NCBI RefSeq assembly: GCF_900129835.1
Contig: NZ_FQXA01000003.1
Coordinates: 310,001-374,000 of the forward strand
Origin: Stutzerimonas xanthomarina DSM 18231
GTDB lineage: Bacteria; Pseudomonadota; Gammaproteobacteria; Pseudomonadales; Pseudomonadaceae
DNA length: 64,000 bases
Reading direction: 5' to 3'
Shown: piece after piece, positions 32,409 through 43,864 of the stretch
How positions within the stretch are numbered: position 1 is the first letter of the stretch
Layout: every line of letters starts with the position of its first letter
Translations under genes and position numbers: made by a program
The notes under the pieces: generated by a model
What the model was told of the DNA's origin: nothing
What the model saw: the letters and a program-made list of their open reading frames with translations, nothing else
Databases searched by the model: none

Positions 32409-33127
32409 CGCTTATCTATGGCCACCGCGGCGCAAAGGGTGAGGCGCCTGAAAATACCCTGGCCGGGTTCAAGCAGTGCCTCGCACACGGCGTGCGCCGC
32501 TGCGAACTCGATTTGCACCTATCCAAAGACGGTGAGCTGATGGTGATCCATGACCCGACACTCAAGCGCACCACAGGGCGACGCGGCAAGGTCGTCGAGC
32601 ATGACGCACAAGAGCTGATCCAATACGACGCGCGCCAGGGAGGTCCCAGCTGGAAACAGCCATGCCCCATACCGCGTTTAGCTGAGTTGTTCGAGCAATG
32701 CGACTTCGAGCACTGGCAACTGGAAGTAAAATGCGCCTCGCGCGTTCGCGCCGCACGCTCGGTATTGGCGATCAAGGCATTGGCAGAACGTCATAACCTG
32801 CTCGACCGAGTCACCGTTACATCAGGATCGCGGGATGTGCTGCGCGCCTTGAAACGACTGACGCCTGAGCTCTCATGCGGCTTGGTCGCCGAGTACGCCT
32901 GGCTCGACCCGCTGAAGGTGGCCAAGCAGTACGACTGCTCGCTGTTGGCCTTGAAATGGACGCTATGCACGCCCGAACGAATCGCCAAAGCCCGCCAACT
33001 GGGTCTGCATGTATCGGTCTGGACTGTCAACGACCCGGCGCTGATGCGTCGGCTTGCAGATTTCGGTGTGGACAGCCTGATTACCGATTATCCCGGCCTT
33101 GCCGTCACGACGCTTCGCCACGCATAA
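32405..33127 (+). CDS. Glycerophosphodiester phosphodiesterase (cytoplasmic)
   Basis: A 240-residue GDPD-family TIM barrel that hydrolyses glycerophosphodiesters to glycerol-3-phosphate and an alcohol. The catalytic histidines and metal ligands are in HRGAKGEAPENT at residues 6-17, CELDLHLSKDGELMVIHD near 37 and the lysine motif EVKCAS near 115. No signal peptide, so it resembles UgpQ rather than GlpQ. The start is GTG 32405, overlapping the preceding stop by four bases. Confidence 0.93.
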   Translation: MTLIYGHRGAKGEAPENTLAGFKQCLAHGVRRCELDLHLSKDGELMVIHDPTLKRTTGRRGKVVEHDAQELIQYDARQGGPSWKQPCPIPRLAELFEQCDFEHWQLEVKCASRVRAARSVLAIKALAERHNLLDRVTVTSGSRDVLRALKRLTPELSCGLVAEYAWLDPLKVAKQYDCSLLALKWTLCTPERIAKARQLGLHVSVWTVNDPALMRRLADFGVDSLITDYPGLAVTTLRHA

Positions 33128-33131
33128 AGCG

Positions 33132-33152
33132 AGGCCGCCATCACGGCGGCCT
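33132..33152. terminator. Possible bidirectional terminator hairpin
   Basis: AGGCCGCC / GGCGGCCT stem with a short loop five bases after the GDPD stop, between convergent genes. There is no T run on either side, so termination would be weak or Rho-assisted. Confidence 0.4.
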
Positions 33153-33242
33153 GGAATTGCTGCCCTTAAAAGCTTTCCCGATTCGGCCAGCGCCAGTCTC
33201 GGGTATCTTCCCCAACCGGCTCAGGCCACCGGTCAGAGCCGC

Positions 33243-34637
33243 TCAAAAAAGCCGGTTTAGCCCGTCAAAGGCCGCAACGCGGTAAGCCTCTGCCATGGTC
33301 GGGTAGTTGAAGGTGGTATTGATGAAATACTTCAACGTATTCGCCTCGCCCGGCTGGTTCATGATCGCCTGGCCAATGTGGACGATTTCCGAGGCCTGAT
33401 AGCCGAAGCAGTGCACACCAAGTACCGCCAGCGTCTCGCGATGAAACAGGATTTTCAGCATGCCGACCGGCTCGGCTGATATCTGCGCCCGCGCCATGCC
33501 TTTGAAGAAAGCCTTGCCCACTTCGTACGGCACCTTGGCTTCGGTCAGTTCACGCTCGTTCTTGCCGATCGAACTGATCTCCGGAATGGTGTAGATACCG
33601 GTCGGCACGTCGTCGACGAAACGCCAGCTGTCGTTCTCCACGATGCTGCCCGCCGCCGACCGCCCCTGATCGTAAGCAGCGCTCGCCAAGGATGGCCAGC
33701 CAATTACATCACCCGCGGCGTAGATATTGCCGACCTCCGTGCGGTAATGCTCGTCAACTTTGATCTGACCGCGGCTATTGACCTTGAGGCCGATGTTTTC
33801 CAATGAAAGCTTGTCGGTATTACCGGTGCGACCGTTACACCAGAGGAAGGCATCCGCCTTGATCTTCTTGCCAGATTTGAGGTGCAGTATTACGCCATTG
33901 TCCACGCCCTCGACACGCTCGTACTCCTCGTTATGACGGATGAGCACGTTGTTGTTGCGCAGGTGATAGCTGAGCGCGTCGGAAATTTCGTCATCAAGGA
34001 AGCTGAGCAACTGGTCGCGATTGTCGATCAGGTCGACCAGCACACCAAGGCCGCTGAAGATCGATGCGTACTCGGAGCCGATCACGCCAGCCCCATAAAT
34101 GATCAAACGCCGCGGTGTGTGGCTCAAGGTCAGAATGGTGTCGCTGTCATAGACACGAGGATGCGAGAAGTCGACATCAGCCGGGCGGTAGGGGCGCGAG
34201 CCGGTCGCAATGATGAACTGGTTCGCTACCAGCGTTTCGACCATCCCGTTCGCACTGACGACTTCGACTGTCTGCTCATCGGCAAAACTGGCAGTGCCGA
34301 AGAAGATATCGATGCGGTTACGAGCGTAGTAGCCAGTGCGAGATGTAACCTGCTTGGCGATCACGCTCTCAGCGCTTTTCAGAACGTCTGGAAAAGAGAA
34401 CCAACGGGGCTCGCCAATCTGGCGGAACAGTGGGTTGGTGTTGTACTGCATGATCTGCCGCACCGAGTGGCGCAGCGCTTTTGACGGGATGGTACCCAAG
34501 TGTGTCGAGTTGCCGCCCACGTGCGGCCTGCTGTCAACCACGGCAACCTTACGGCCAGCCTTGACGGCATTCATCGCCGCGCCTTCGCCGGCAGGGCCTG
34601 AGCCCAACACCACCACATCGTAATTGTAGACAGCCAT
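33243..34637 (-). CDS. sthA: Soluble pyridine nucleotide transhydrogenase
   Basis: A 464-residue FAD flavoprotein that equilibrates NADH/NADPH. FAD site [17 protein letters not shown] at residues 8-24; the active-site region reads [18 protein letters not shown], in which the redox cysteines of lipoamide dehydrogenases are replaced, a hallmark of Sth. [13 protein letters not shown] near 182 is the NAD site. I use ATG 34637; the open frame continues to 34715 without similarity. It lies downstream of the nqr operon in the same direction, after a gap of 189 bases. Confidence 0.96.
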   Translation of the reverse strand: MAVYNYDVVVLGSGPAGEGAAMNAVKAGRKVAVVDSRPHVGGNSTHLGTIPSKALRHSVRQIMQYNTNPLFRQIGEPRWFSFPDVLKSAESVIAKQVTSRTGYYARNRIDIFFGTASFADEQTVEVVSANGMVETLVANQFIIATGSRPYRPADVDFSHPRVYDSDTILTLSHTPRRLIIYGAGVIGSEYASIFSGLGVLVDLIDNRDQLLSFLDDEISDALSYHLRNNNVLIRHNEEYERVEGVDNGVILHLKSGKKIKADAFLWCNGRTGNTDKLSLENIGLKVNSRGQIKVDEHYRTEVGNIYAAGDVIGWPSLASAAYDQGRSAAGSIVENDSWRFVDDVPTGIYTIPEISSIGKNERELTEAKVPYEVGKAFFKGMARAQISAEPVGMLKILFHRETLAVLGVHCFGYQASEIVHIGQAIMNQPGEANTLKYFINTTFNYPTMAEAYRVAAFDGLNRLF

Positions 34638-34826
34638 ATTCACCCCAGACCACGCAGCAGGCAGCCCTGCCGCTGTTAACGAATTCGGTAAAAGCAGATG
34701 GCGGACGCTGCTCATCGGCGCACAGCCGCCTGGGTCGTTGCGCCGTCACTCGGGTCGCGTCGACACTGCATGCAAAGACCAGCACCCGGGACTCTGACTA
34801 CTCCGGGCTTTCGAACACGTCAGCTG

Positions 34827-35057
34827 TCAGCGTCTGGTCGCGTCATACGCGAGATCTGCTTTTTCACCGCGACCCGCCTGCTCATTCACTTCTTCACACT
34901 TCTCACGGCTCCCGCCGCAGATCGAGCATTCCTTCTCGATGCCAAGATTGGCGATGCCCCCGCAAGAGCCTGCAATCGGTTTGCGACCCATGATCACGCC
35001 AATGGACATGCCGAATACCACTAACACCATGGCCAGAAAAACGATTAACCAAGTCAT
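34827..35057 (-). CDS. nqrM: Na+-NQR maturation protein NqrM (DUF539)
   Basis: A 76-residue single-span membrane protein. After an N-terminal helix (residues 3-24) come four cysteines in SCGGIANLGIEKECSICGG and KCEE, typical of NqrM, which is needed to build the iron-sulfur centre of the NqrD/NqrE subunits. It overlaps apbE by four bases, so both maturation factors are co-transcribed with nqrABCDEF. Confidence 0.94.
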   Translation of the reverse strand: MTWLIVFLAMVLVVFGMSIGVIMGRKPIAGSCGGIANLGIEKECSICGGSREKCEEVNEQAGRGEKADLAYDATRR

Positions 35058-36079
35058 TCGTCTACTCCCGCACCGAACAGCTCATCAAAAGCCCCGGTGC
35101 TTTTGCTAATAAATTCCTGCCCTTCACGAATCACGAAGAACGCTGCAATGTTTCGCTCCGCCGCATATGCCAGGCCGCGCTCAGGCCCAAGCACCATTAA
35201 CACAGTAGACAACCCATCTGCCCGCAATGTCGAGGGATCGACAACCGTCACGGCCGCCAGGTGATGATTGATCGGCGCACCAGTCAGTGGATCAAGCGTA
35301 TGCGAATAGCGCTTGCCGTCTCGCTCGAAATAGTTGCGATAGTCACCTGACGTGGACACCCCAAGGCCGTCAAGCTCGACAATTCGCTGCGCTACTCGCT
35401 CATTGTCATGCGGCGCCTCGATTGCAATACGCCAGGGTACCCCGTCGGGTTTACGACCGAGGGCCTTGAGCTCGCCGGTGATCTCCACAAGGTAACGGCG
35501 GACACCGGAAGCCTCGAGATTTGCGGTTACGCGGTCCACTGCATAGCCTGCAGCGATACTGTTGAAATCAATCTGTACGGCAGCATCTTTGCAGAGCTGC
35601 GCGCCTTCGATACGAAGATGCCGATGCCCCATATTTTTACGCGCCTGAGCAATCTCATCTGCAGAGGGGATGCGCTCACCGGAACCCTTTGGGCCAAAGC
35701 CCCAGAGATTGAGCAACGGCTCGACCGTCAGATCGAAAGCGCCCTCGCTTTCCTCCGATAGCTGCTGGCCGGCCCGGAAGAGCTCCAGAACCCCCTCGGG
35801 CATCGCCATGCAGGTGCCAGCAGGAAGCGCGTTGAAAGTCTCGATATCCGAGTCAGCACGGTACGTAGACATCTGGCTGTCGATCTCGGCCAGAATCGCA
35901 TCCGTCTCGTTTTGCAGCTGCTCTTTGGAAACCGCGGCGTCCCCGGCCACGTACTTCACCGAATAGGTGCTGCCCATGGTCGGCCCGCCGAAGCTATCCA
36001 CATTCTCCTGAAACAGACAGCCCGTCAGGGCTGCCGCCAAGGCGACAACGAAGACGGGCCGTAGTAACGCTTTAGGCAT
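35054..36079 (-). CDS. apbE: FAD:protein FMN transferase ApbE (lipoprotein)
   Basis: A 341-residue periplasmic lipoprotein that covalently attaches FMN to threonines of NqrB and NqrC. A lipobox LTGC follows a signal helix (cysteine about residue 21). Family motifs: GPTMGSTYSVKY near 34, VEITGELKALGRKPDG near 187 and STSGDYRNYFERDGKRYSH near 228 with DPLTGAPI. I use ATG 36079, two bases after nqrF's stop codon begins its neighbour; an upstream ATG at 36121 lies inside nqrF and would spoil the signal peptide. Confidence 0.95.
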   Translation of the reverse strand: MPKALLRPVFVVALAAALTGCLFQENVDSFGGPTMGSTYSVKYVAGDAAVSKEQLQNETDAILAEIDSQMSTYRADSDIETFNALPAGTCMAMPEGVLELFRAGQQLSEESEGAFDLTVEPLLNLWGFGPKGSGERIPSADEIAQARKNMGHRHLRIEGAQLCKDAAVQIDFNSIAAGYAVDRVTANLEASGVRRYLVEITGELKALGRKPDGVPWRIAIEAPHDNERVAQRIVELDGLGVSTSGDYRNYFERDGKRYSHTLDPLTGAPINHHLAAVTVVDPSTLRADGLSTVLMVLGPERGLAYAAERNIAAFFVIREGQEFISKSTGAFDELFGAGVDE

Positions 36080-36080
36080 G

Positions 36081-37304
36081 CTAGCCGCCGAAGTCGTCGA
36101 GCAGGATATTCTCCGGTTCAACGCCCAGGTCGGTCAGCATCTTGATCACCGACGCGTTCATCATTGGCGGTCCGCACATGTAGAACTCGCAATCTTCAGG
36201 CGCCGGATGACTCTTCAGGTAGTTCTCGTACAGCACGTTATGAATGAACCCGGTCGGACCTTCCCAATTGTCTTCCGGTTGCGGATCGGACAAAGCCAGA
36301 TGCCACTGGAAGTTATCGTTCTCGGCCTGCAGCTGATCATATTCTTCGACATAGAAGGCCTCGCGCATAGAGCGAGCGCCGTACCAGAAGCTCATCTTGC
36401 GCTTGGACTTCAAACGCTTGAGTTGATCAAAGATATGGGAGCGCATCGGCGCCATACCCGCACCGCCGCCGATGAAGACCATTTCCGCATCGGTGTCCTT
36501 GGCGAAGAACTCGCCGAACGGCCCATACACGGTCACCTTGTCGCCGGGTTTCAAACTGAACACCCAAGACGACATCTGGCCAGGTGGCAAATCGTCTTTA
36601 CCGGGTGGCGGCGAAGCAATACGGATATTGAATTTCACCAGCCCAACTTCTTCCGGGTAGTTCGCCATCGAGTAGGCACGAATCACGGACTCCTCGACCT
36701 TTGACACGTACTTCCACTGATTGAACTTGTCCCAGTCGCCGCGATACTCCTCCTGAATATCGAAGTCTTTGTAACGGACCTCATGCGGCGGGCATTCCAA
36801 CTGCACATAACCGCCAGCACGGAAATCGACGTTCTCACCCTCAGGCAACTTCAACGTCAGTTCCTTGATAAAGGTCGCCACGTTGGGGTTGGACAGTACG
36901 GTGCATTCCCATTTCTTTACGCCGAACACTTCTTCCGGCACTTCGATCTGCATGTTCGCTTTGACGGGCGTCTGACAGGACAAGCGCCAGCCTTCGCCCG
37001 CTTCGCGGCGAGTAAAATGAGACTCCTCAGTCGGCAGCATCTCACCACCACCGCTCTCGACGATGCACTTGCACTGAGCGCAGGTGCCGCCACCGCCGCA
37101 GGCAGAGGAAAGGAAGATGTTATTGGCCGCCAACGTCTGCAGGAGCTTGCCGCCAGCCGGAACCGTAATGGTGCGTTCGCCGTTGATCTCGATGCTCACG
37201 TCGCCACTGGATACCAGCTTGGCGCGCGCCGCGAGGATCATCACAACCAATGCAAGCACGATGGCGGTGAACATGCCGATGGCGAGGAAAATTTCGTAAC
37301 TCAT
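36081..37304 (-). CDS. nqrF: Na+-translocating NADH:quinone reductase subunit F
   Basis: A 407-residue NADH-oxidising subunit. N-terminal helix (4-25), then a plant-type 2Fe-2S domain with [10 protein letters not shown] at about 70-79 and a fourth Cys in WRLSCQTP, then an FAD domain with RAYSMANYP near 210 and an NADH domain with [17 protein letters not shown] near 276. It is the electron entry point of the pump: NADH to FAD to the iron-sulfur cluster. Confidence 0.98.
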   Translation of the reverse strand: MSYEIFLAIGMFTAIVLALVVMILAARAKLVSSGDVSIEINGERTITVPAGGKLLQTLAANNIFLSSACGGGGTCAQCKCIVESGGGEMLPTEESHFTRREAGEGWRLSCQTPVKANMQIEVPEEVFGVKKWECTVLSNPNVATFIKELTLKLPEGENVDFRAGGYVQLECPPHEVRYKDFDIQEEYRGDWDKFNQWKYVSKVEESVIRAYSMANYPEEVGLVKFNIRIASPPPGKDDLPPGQMSSWVFSLKPGDKVTVYGPFGEFFAKDTDAEMVFIGGGAGMAPMRSHIFDQLKRLKSKRKMSFWYGARSMREAFYVEEYDQLQAENDNFQWHLALSDPQPEDNWEGPTGFIHNVLYENYLKSHPAPEDCEFYMCGPPMMNASVIKMLTDLGVEPENILLDDFGG

Positions 37305-37319
37305 CAGTTCATCCCGTCC

Positions 37320-37928
37320 TTACAGCTGTACGCCAGAGAAAGACATGAAGCCCAGCGACATCAGTCCGATGGTGATGAAAGTGATTCCCAGACCTTGAAG
37401 ACCGTCTGGCACATCGCTGTATTTAAGCTTCTCGCGAATACCAGCCAGCAGCGCAATGGCCAGCGCCCAGGACAAGCCCGAGCCCACGCCATACACCACG
37501 CTTTCGCCGAGGTTGTAGTCACGTTCGACCATGAACAGCGTGCCACCCATGATGGCGCAGTTCACGGTAATCAGCGGCAGGAACACACCAAGGGCGTTAT
37601 AGAGGCTGGGTACGTACTTATCGAGCAGCATCTCGAGGATCTGCACGATGGCCGCGATCACGCCGATGTAGCTGAGCAGACCGAGGAAGCTCAGATCGAC
37701 CTCAGGCAGACCAGCCCAGGACAACGCACCGGCCTTAAGCAGGTAGGCGTAGATCAGGTTGTTGGCCGGTACGGTAATGGCTTGCACCACGATGACCGCG
37801 ATGCCAAGACCGATGGCCGTTTCCACCTTCTTCGAAATAGCGATGAAGGTACACATGCCGAGGAAGAACGCCAGTGCCATGTTTTCGATGAACACGGCGC
37901 GGACGAACAGGCTGATGTAATGCTCCAT
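37320..37928 (-). CDS. nqrE: Na+-NQR subunit E
   Basis: A 202-residue integral membrane subunit of about six helices, homologous to NqrD. Cysteines in the stretch ending [10 protein letters not shown] (about 26) and in [10 protein letters not shown] (about 120) correspond to ligands of the intramembrane 2Fe-2S cluster shared with NqrD. The ATG overlaps the nqrD stop (TAATG). Confidence 0.97.
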   Translation of the reverse strand: MEHYISLFVRAVFIENMALAFFLGMCTFIAISKKVETAIGLGIAVIVVQAITVPANNLIYAYLLKAGALSWAGLPEVDLSFLGLLSYIGVIAAIVQILEMLLDKYVPSLYNALGVFLPLITVNCAIMGGTLFMVERDYNLGESVVYGVGSGLSWALAIALLAGIREKLKYSDVPDGLQGLGITFITIGLMSLGFMSFSGVQL

Positions 37929-38596
37929 TAGTAAGCCTCCTTGTTCGAGACTTGTGGTGCCATCTTGAAGGCCGGCTTCTCGACCTGCTCACGCTTCCAA
38001 GTGCGAATGCCCCAGATGATCATGCCGATCAGGAAAAACGCCGACGGAGGCAACAGCAACAAGCCGTTGGGCTGGTACCAGCCGCCGTCATTGACCACTG
38101 GGAGAATCGTATAGCCCATCAACTTACCCGCGCCGAACAGTTCGCGGACGATACCCAGCACGATCAGCATGGCGCTGTAACCGAGACCGTTTCCGATACC
38201 GTCGAAGAACGAGAGCACCGGCGGGTTCTGCATGGCAAACGCCTCGGCACGGCCCATCACGATGCAGTTGGTGATGATCAGTCCGACGAACACCGACAGC
38301 TGTTTGGACAGCGAGAAGGCGTAGGCCTTAAGGACTTGGTCAACCACGATCACCAACGACGCAATGATCACCATCTGCACAATCATGCGGATAGAGCCTG
38401 GAATCTGGCTACGGATCATTGAGATGAACAGATTGGAGAACGCCACCACCAAGGTCAGCGCGACGGACATCACCAGCGCTGTTTTCAGGTTGGAGGTAAC
38501 CGCCAGCGCCGAGCAGATCCCGAGGATCTGCAGGCCGATGGGGTTGTTGTTGAAGACCGGATTGAACAGGACTTCCTTAATAGTAGGTTGCGACAT
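37928..38596 (-). CDS. nqrD: Na+-NQR subunit D
   Basis: A 222-residue membrane subunit of about six helices. Conserved cysteines are in [12 protein letters not shown] (about 29) and [14 protein letters not shown] (about 112), the positions that share the intramembrane 2Fe-2S cluster with NqrE. I place the start at ATG 38596 behind GGAGG; an in-frame TTG two codons upstream is less likely. It begins two bases after the nqrC stop. Confidence 0.96.
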   Translation of the reverse strand: MSQPTIKEVLFNPVFNNNPIGLQILGICSALAVTSNLKTALVMSVALTLVVAFSNLFISMIRSQIPGSIRMIVQMVIIASLVIVVDQVLKAYAFSLSKQLSVFVGLIITNCIVMGRAEAFAMQNPPVLSFFDGIGNGLGYSAMLIVLGIVRELFGAGKLMGYTILPVVNDGGWYQPNGLLLLPPSAFFLIGMIIWGIRTWKREQVEKPAFKMAPQVSNKEAY

Positions 38597-38598
38597 AC

Positions 38599-39387
38599 TC
38601 AAGCCTCCCCAGCGCGCAGGTTAGCGATAAAAGGACCGAAGCCGTTCTCACCCAGCCAGAAATGCAGCAGGTTGTTGACTCCATTACTGGTCAGCGTCGC
38701 GCCGGCAAGCGCATCGACCTGATGGTCGGCTTTCGGGCTCTGCGGATCGACTCCGCCTTTGACGACCTGGATCGCCAGCTCACCATCCTCTTTGTACAGC
38801 TTCTTTCCGTTCCAGAGGCTGCGCCATTTTGGATTGTCGACTTCGCCACCCAGGCCTGGTGTTTCACCGTGCTGGTAGAAGCCGAGACCCGCCACGGTAT
38901 TCAGATCTTCCTGAAGGGCAAGGAAACCATAGAGCGTCGACCAGAGACCGTAGCCACGCACTGGAAGCACCAAAGTATCGAGCTCACCTTCGGTTTCGAC
39001 GATATACACGACGCTGTACTTCTCACGGCGCTTGATCGAAGCGATGTCCTGTTCTGACGGCAGTGCATCGGACAGCTGCGGGTCCTTTGCAGCAACCAGT
39101 GGATCGAAGGTGTTTGGATCGAACTCGTCGCTGAACTTGCCAGTCTCGAGATTGACCAGCTTGGCTACGATGCGTTCTTTATACAGCGCCTTCACCTCAG
39201 CGCCGGACATACCGGCCTCACCAAGCCCGGCAATCGCCAGAATGCTGCGCTGCTTATCGAGCTGACGGTTCTCCAGCTGTGTCGGACGCAGCGCGACAGC
39301 CGCCCCGGCGACGAACACCGAGCACACCAGACAAACCAGCAGGGCCACTATCAACGTACGGACAGTGGATTCTTTTTGACTAGACAT
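38599..39387 (-). CDS. nqrC: Na+-NQR subunit C
   Basis: A 262-residue subunit with one N-terminal helix (about residues 11-33) and a periplasmic FMN domain. The flavinylation motif is [10 protein letters not shown], so FMN should be bound through Thr231 by phosphoester. I use ATG 39387, which overlaps the nqrB stop by eight bases; the frame extends to 39435 inside nqrB. Confidence 0.96.
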   Translation of the reverse strand: MSSQKESTVRTLIVALLVCLVCSVFVAGAAVALRPTQLENRQLDKQRSILAIAGLGEAGMSGAEVKALYKERIVAKLVNLETGKFSDEFDPNTFDPLVAAKDPQLSDALPSEQDIASIKRREKYSVVYIVETEGELDTLVLPVRGYGLWSTLYGFLALQEDLNTVAGLGFYQHGETPGLGGEVDNPKWRSLWNGKKLYKEDGELAIQVVKGGVDPQSPKADHQVDALAGATLTSNGVNNLLHFWLGENGFGPFIANLRAGEA

Positions 39388-40591
39388 TACGCGCCAGCCT
39401 CCGCTTGATATTGGCCTGAATGACAAAGTGGTCAATCAACGGTGCACAAAGGTTGGCAAACAGAATCGCCAGCATCATGCCTTCCGGGAAGGCCGGGTTG
39501 ACTACACGGATCAGCACCACCATCACCCCGATGAAGATGCCGAAGACCCACTTGCCGGTGTTGGTCATGGATGCCGAAACCGGGTCGGTGGCCATATAGA
39601 TCAAGCCGAAGGCAAAGCCACCCACCACCATGTGCCAGTACCACGGCATGGCGAACATGGGATTGCTGTCCGAACCGATCAGATTGAACAGCGAGCTCAA
39701 TGCAATCATGCCGATCATGGTGCCGGCAACGATACGTATCGATGCGATCTTGGTCGCCAGCAGTACCGCGCCGCCGATAAAGATGGCCAGCGTACTGGTT
39801 TCACCAAGCGAACCATGAATGGTGCCGACAAACGCGTCCATCCAGGTAATGCCGCTCTCTACGACGTTTTCTATACCACCGGCGAAACCCAGGCTCAGCG
39901 CAGTAGCACTGGCATAGCCGTCGACCGCGGTCCAAACAGCGTCGCCGGACATTTGCGCCGGGTAGGCGAAAAACAGAAACGCACGGCCGGTCAGCGCGGG
40001 GTTGAGGAAATTCTTACCGGTGCCGCCGAAGATTTCCTTGCCGATCACGATACCGAAGCTGATGCCGAGCGCGACCTGCCACAGCGGAATGCTGGGCGGC
40101 AGCGTGAGCGCGAACAGAACAGAGGTAACGAAGAAGCCTTCGTTGACCTCATGCTTGCGGATCGAAGCGAAGAGCACTTCCCAGAAGCCACCAACGATAA
40201 AGGTGACCGCATAAACCGGGACGAAGTACGCCGCGCCCTGGATGAAGTTATCCCACGCACTGGATGGGTCAAAACCCGCCAACGCGCTGATCATTGCAAA
40301 CTGCCAGCCGTCCTGAGCTGCAAGCAGATCCGGGCTTTGTGCATAGATCAGGTTGGCCTGGTAGCCGGTGTTCCACATACCGAAGAACATCGCAGGAAAG
40401 GTGCAGAGCCAGACGGTGATCATCATCCGCTTCAGGTCAATACCATCACGCACGTGGGCGGTGGTCTTGGTGACGCTGCCCGGACGGTAGAGGAATGTGT
40501 CCGCCGCTTCGTAGAGCGCGTACCACTTCTCGTACTTGCCGCCCTTTTCGAAGTTGTGCTCGATCTTGTCGAGGAATTCGCGAATGCCCAT
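39380..40591 (-). CDS. nqrB: Na+-NQR subunit B
   Basis: A 403-residue membrane subunit of about ten helices that carries covalent FMN and riboflavin and forms the Na+ path. The FMN threonine should be Thr230 in DGYASAT; this fits the general ApbE target pattern Dxx[S/A/T][G/S]AT although the more usual S-G-A-T reads A-S-A-T here. [20 protein letters not shown] near 186 is a family signature. Confidence 0.97.
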   Translation of the reverse strand: MGIREFLDKIEHNFEKGGKYEKWYALYEAADTFLYRPGSVTKTTAHVRDGIDLKRMMITVWLCTFPAMFFGMWNTGYQANLIYAQSPDLLAAQDGWQFAMISALAGFDPSSAWDNFIQGAAYFVPVYAVTFIVGGFWEVLFASIRKHEVNEGFFVTSVLFALTLPPSIPLWQVALGISFGIVIGKEIFGGTGKNFLNPALTGRAFLFFAYPAQMSGDAVWTAVDGYASATALSLGFAGGIENVVESGITWMDAFVGTIHGSLGETSTLAIFIGGAVLLATKIASIRIVAGTMIGMIALSSLFNLIGSDSNPMFAMPWYWHMVVGGFAFGLIYMATDPVSASMTNTGKWVFGIFIGVMVVLIRVVNPAFPEGMMLAILFANLCAPLIDHFVIQANIKRRLARNV

Positions 40592-40594
40592 TCT

Positions 40595-41953
<1,359 letters not shown>

Positions 41954-42067
41954 TTAAAAGACTTTTTTACGGGCCCAGCGATTTAGCTGAAAGTCGAATT
42001 GCACGACGCACACCGAAACGTATACCGGCGCGACGCTATGCCACGGGCCCAGGTAGAAATCCGCCCG

Positions 42068-42073
42068 ATTATA
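42068..42073 (-). promoter_or_regulatory. Probable -10 element of the nqr operon promoter
   Basis: A perfect TATAAT read leftward, 135 bases before nqrA. The -35 position (GGTCAG, or TGGTCA with 18-base spacing) is poor, so an activator or another sigma contact may be needed. The implied leader is about 130 nt. Confidence 0.5.
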
Positions 42074-42199
42074 GAGGCCACGACCCGCGACTGACCACCC
42101 AAGGTCTTCCAATTTTTTGACTCAAGACAAGCGGTCATCCGTAACCGACTATTGACGGTTCGAGTACAGGCTGTCGAGCGCAGCGCCTTATGGGGAACC

Positions 42200-42231
42200 A
42201 AAAAACGAAAACGGGAGCCGAAGCTCCCGTT
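42200..42231 (-). terminator. Intrinsic terminator of gap
   Basis: ACGGGAGC, a CGAA-type loop, GCTCCCGT, and on the leftward transcript a TTTTCGTTTTTT tract. It lies 23 bases after the gap stop. Confidence 0.85.
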
Positions 42232-42253
42232 ATTTGCGGCTAAACCTACGTGT

Positions 42254-43705
42254 TTAGCGCGGGAAGGCAGGCGGATTAACCCCAGCCATGTCTTCCATCA
42301 CGCGCACCACCTGGCAGCTGTATCCAAACTCGTTGTCATACCAGACATACAGTACGACACGGTTGTCGCTGCAGATCGTTGCCTCGGCATCCACCACGCC
42401 GGCGTGACGGGAACCGACGAAATCGCTCGAAACAACCTCCTGCGAATTGACGTAGTCGATCTGCTTCTGCAGATCCGAATGCATGGCCATCTGGCGCAGG
42501 TACTCGTTGATCTCTTCGCGGTTCGTGGCCTTTTCCAGGTTCAGGTTGAGGATGGCCATCGAAACGTTAGGCGTCGGAACGCGGATGGCGTTGCCGGTCA
42601 GCTTGCCCTTGAGCACCGGCAATGCCTTCGCGGCAGCTGTCGCAGCACCGGTTTCGGTGATGACCATGTTCAATGCGGCACTGCGACCACGACGACTGCC
42701 TTTATGGAAGTTGTCGATCAGGTTCTGGTCGTTAGTGTAAGAGTGCACCGTCTCGACGTGACCGTTGACGATGCCGTACTGGTCGTTCACCGCCTTGAGC
42801 ACCGGCACGATGGCGTTGGTGGTACATGAAGCAGCCGAAACGATCTTGTCGTCATCGGTGATCTCGCCATGGTTGATGCCATGGACAATATTCTTCAGCT
42901 CACCTTTGCCTGGCGCTGTCAGCACCACGCGCGCAACACCCGGGCACTTCAGGTGCTGGCTGAGGCCTTCGGCGTCACGCCACTTACCGGTGTTGTCGAC
43001 CAGCAAGGCGTTCTCGATACCGTACTGGGTGTAATCCACAGAAGACGGGTCGTTTGAGTAGATCACCTGAATCAGGTTGCCGTTGGCGGTGATGGTGTTG
43101 TTTTCTGCATCGATATGAATAGTGCCTTCAAACGGACCATGAACCGAGTCGCGTCGCAGCAGGCTGGCGCGCTTGACCAGGTCGTTTTCAGCACCCTTGC
43201 GCACGACGATCGCCCGCAGGCGCAGACCATCACCGCCGCCCGTCTTCTCGATCAAAATGCGGGCGAGCAAGCGACCAATCCGGCCGAAGCCATAGAGCAC
43301 GACGTCGGTGCCCTTATGGACGCCGGTGGTGTTGCGCTTGCCAGCAACTTCAGCGAGTTCGTCACGCACGAACTGATCAAGGCTGCGGCCGTTGCCCTCG
43401 GCCTTGAACTTCGCCACGACTTTACCCAGATCCACCGAAGCGGCGCCAAGGTCCATCTGGCTCATGGTCGTGAGGATCTGATGGGTTTCGTTGACGGACA
43501 GCTCGGCTTCGTCAGCCTGACGGTGACGAGCGAAACGATGCGCCTTGAGCAGAGCGATGACCGAACGGTTGATCAACCCACGGCCGTAGATGGAAGTCAC
43601 CACGTTGTTGTTACGATACAGCTGACCAATCAGCGGAATCATCGCTTCGGCGAGGGCTTCTCGATCAATCCATTCACCAAGACACTGGTCGGGCTTCTGA
43701 GTCAC
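42254..43705 (-). CDS. gap: Glyceraldehyde-3-phosphate dehydrogenase, long form with N-terminal extension
   Basis: A 483-residue GAPDH, about 140 residues longer than the usual 335. Residues 1-130 are a charged, mostly helical extension without known motif. The Rossmann motif GFGRIGR is at 139-145 and catalytic Cys294 is in SAASCTTNAIVP. The position after beta-strand 2 that usually holds the NAD-ribose Asp reads VVRKGAE, which favours NADP. This long GAPDH family (PA3001 in PAO1 as I recall) stands divergent from mfd. It may serve gluconeogenesis. Confidence 0.93.
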   Translation of the reverse strand: MTQKPDQCLGEWIDREALAEAMIPLIGQLYRNNNVVTSIYGRGLINRSVIALLKAHRFARHRQADEAELSVNETHQILTTMSQMDLGAASVDLGKVVAKFKAEGNGRSLDQFVRDELAEVAGKRNTTGVHKGTDVVLYGFGRIGRLLARILIEKTGGGDGLRLRAIVVRKGAENDLVKRASLLRRDSVHGPFEGTIHIDAENNTITANGNLIQVIYSNDPSSVDYTQYGIENALLVDNTGKWRDAEGLSQHLKCPGVARVVLTAPGKGELKNIVHGINHGEITDDDKIVSAASCTTNAIVPVLKAVNDQYGIVNGHVETVHSYTNDQNLIDNFHKGSRRGRSAALNMVITETGAATAAAKALPVLKGKLTGNAIRVPTPNVSMAILNLNLEKATNREEINEYLRQMAMHSDLQKQIDYVNSQEVVSSDFVGSRHAGVVDAEATICSDNRVVLYVWYDNEFGYSCQVVRVMEDMAGVNPPAFPR

Positions 43706-43748
43706 GGGCAGTTCCTTCCAACATGTAGGGGCTGAGAAAAAGGGCTAC

Positions 43749-43777
43749 ATTATGCCGCCGCACCCTAGCGCCGGCAA
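43749..43777 (-). promoter_or_regulatory. Sigma-70 promoter for gap
   Basis: Leftward: -35 TTGCCG (43777-43772), 17-base spacer, -10 CATAAT (43754-43749), about 45 bases before the gap ATG. Confidence 0.65.
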
Positions 43778-43794
43778 TCTGTGCAGCCGAAACA

Positions 43795-43824
43795 CTGACA
43801 GCGTCCCGCGCGGATAGTTACAAT
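43795..43824 (+). promoter_or_regulatory. Sigma-70 promoter for mfd
   Basis: -35 CTGACA (43795-43800), 18-base spacer, -10 TACAAT (43819-43824), about 40 bases before the mfd GTG. It is back to back with the gap promoter. Confidence 0.6.
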
Positions 43825-43864
43825 CCGGGCGGTCCATTTTTATCGACCGGAGCCACGCCCACTC

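Noticed and set aside
34638..34826. Search for a small gene between nqrM and sthA
   Set aside because: The 189-base gap shows no ORF with a ribosome site; probably untranslated leader or promoter of sthA.
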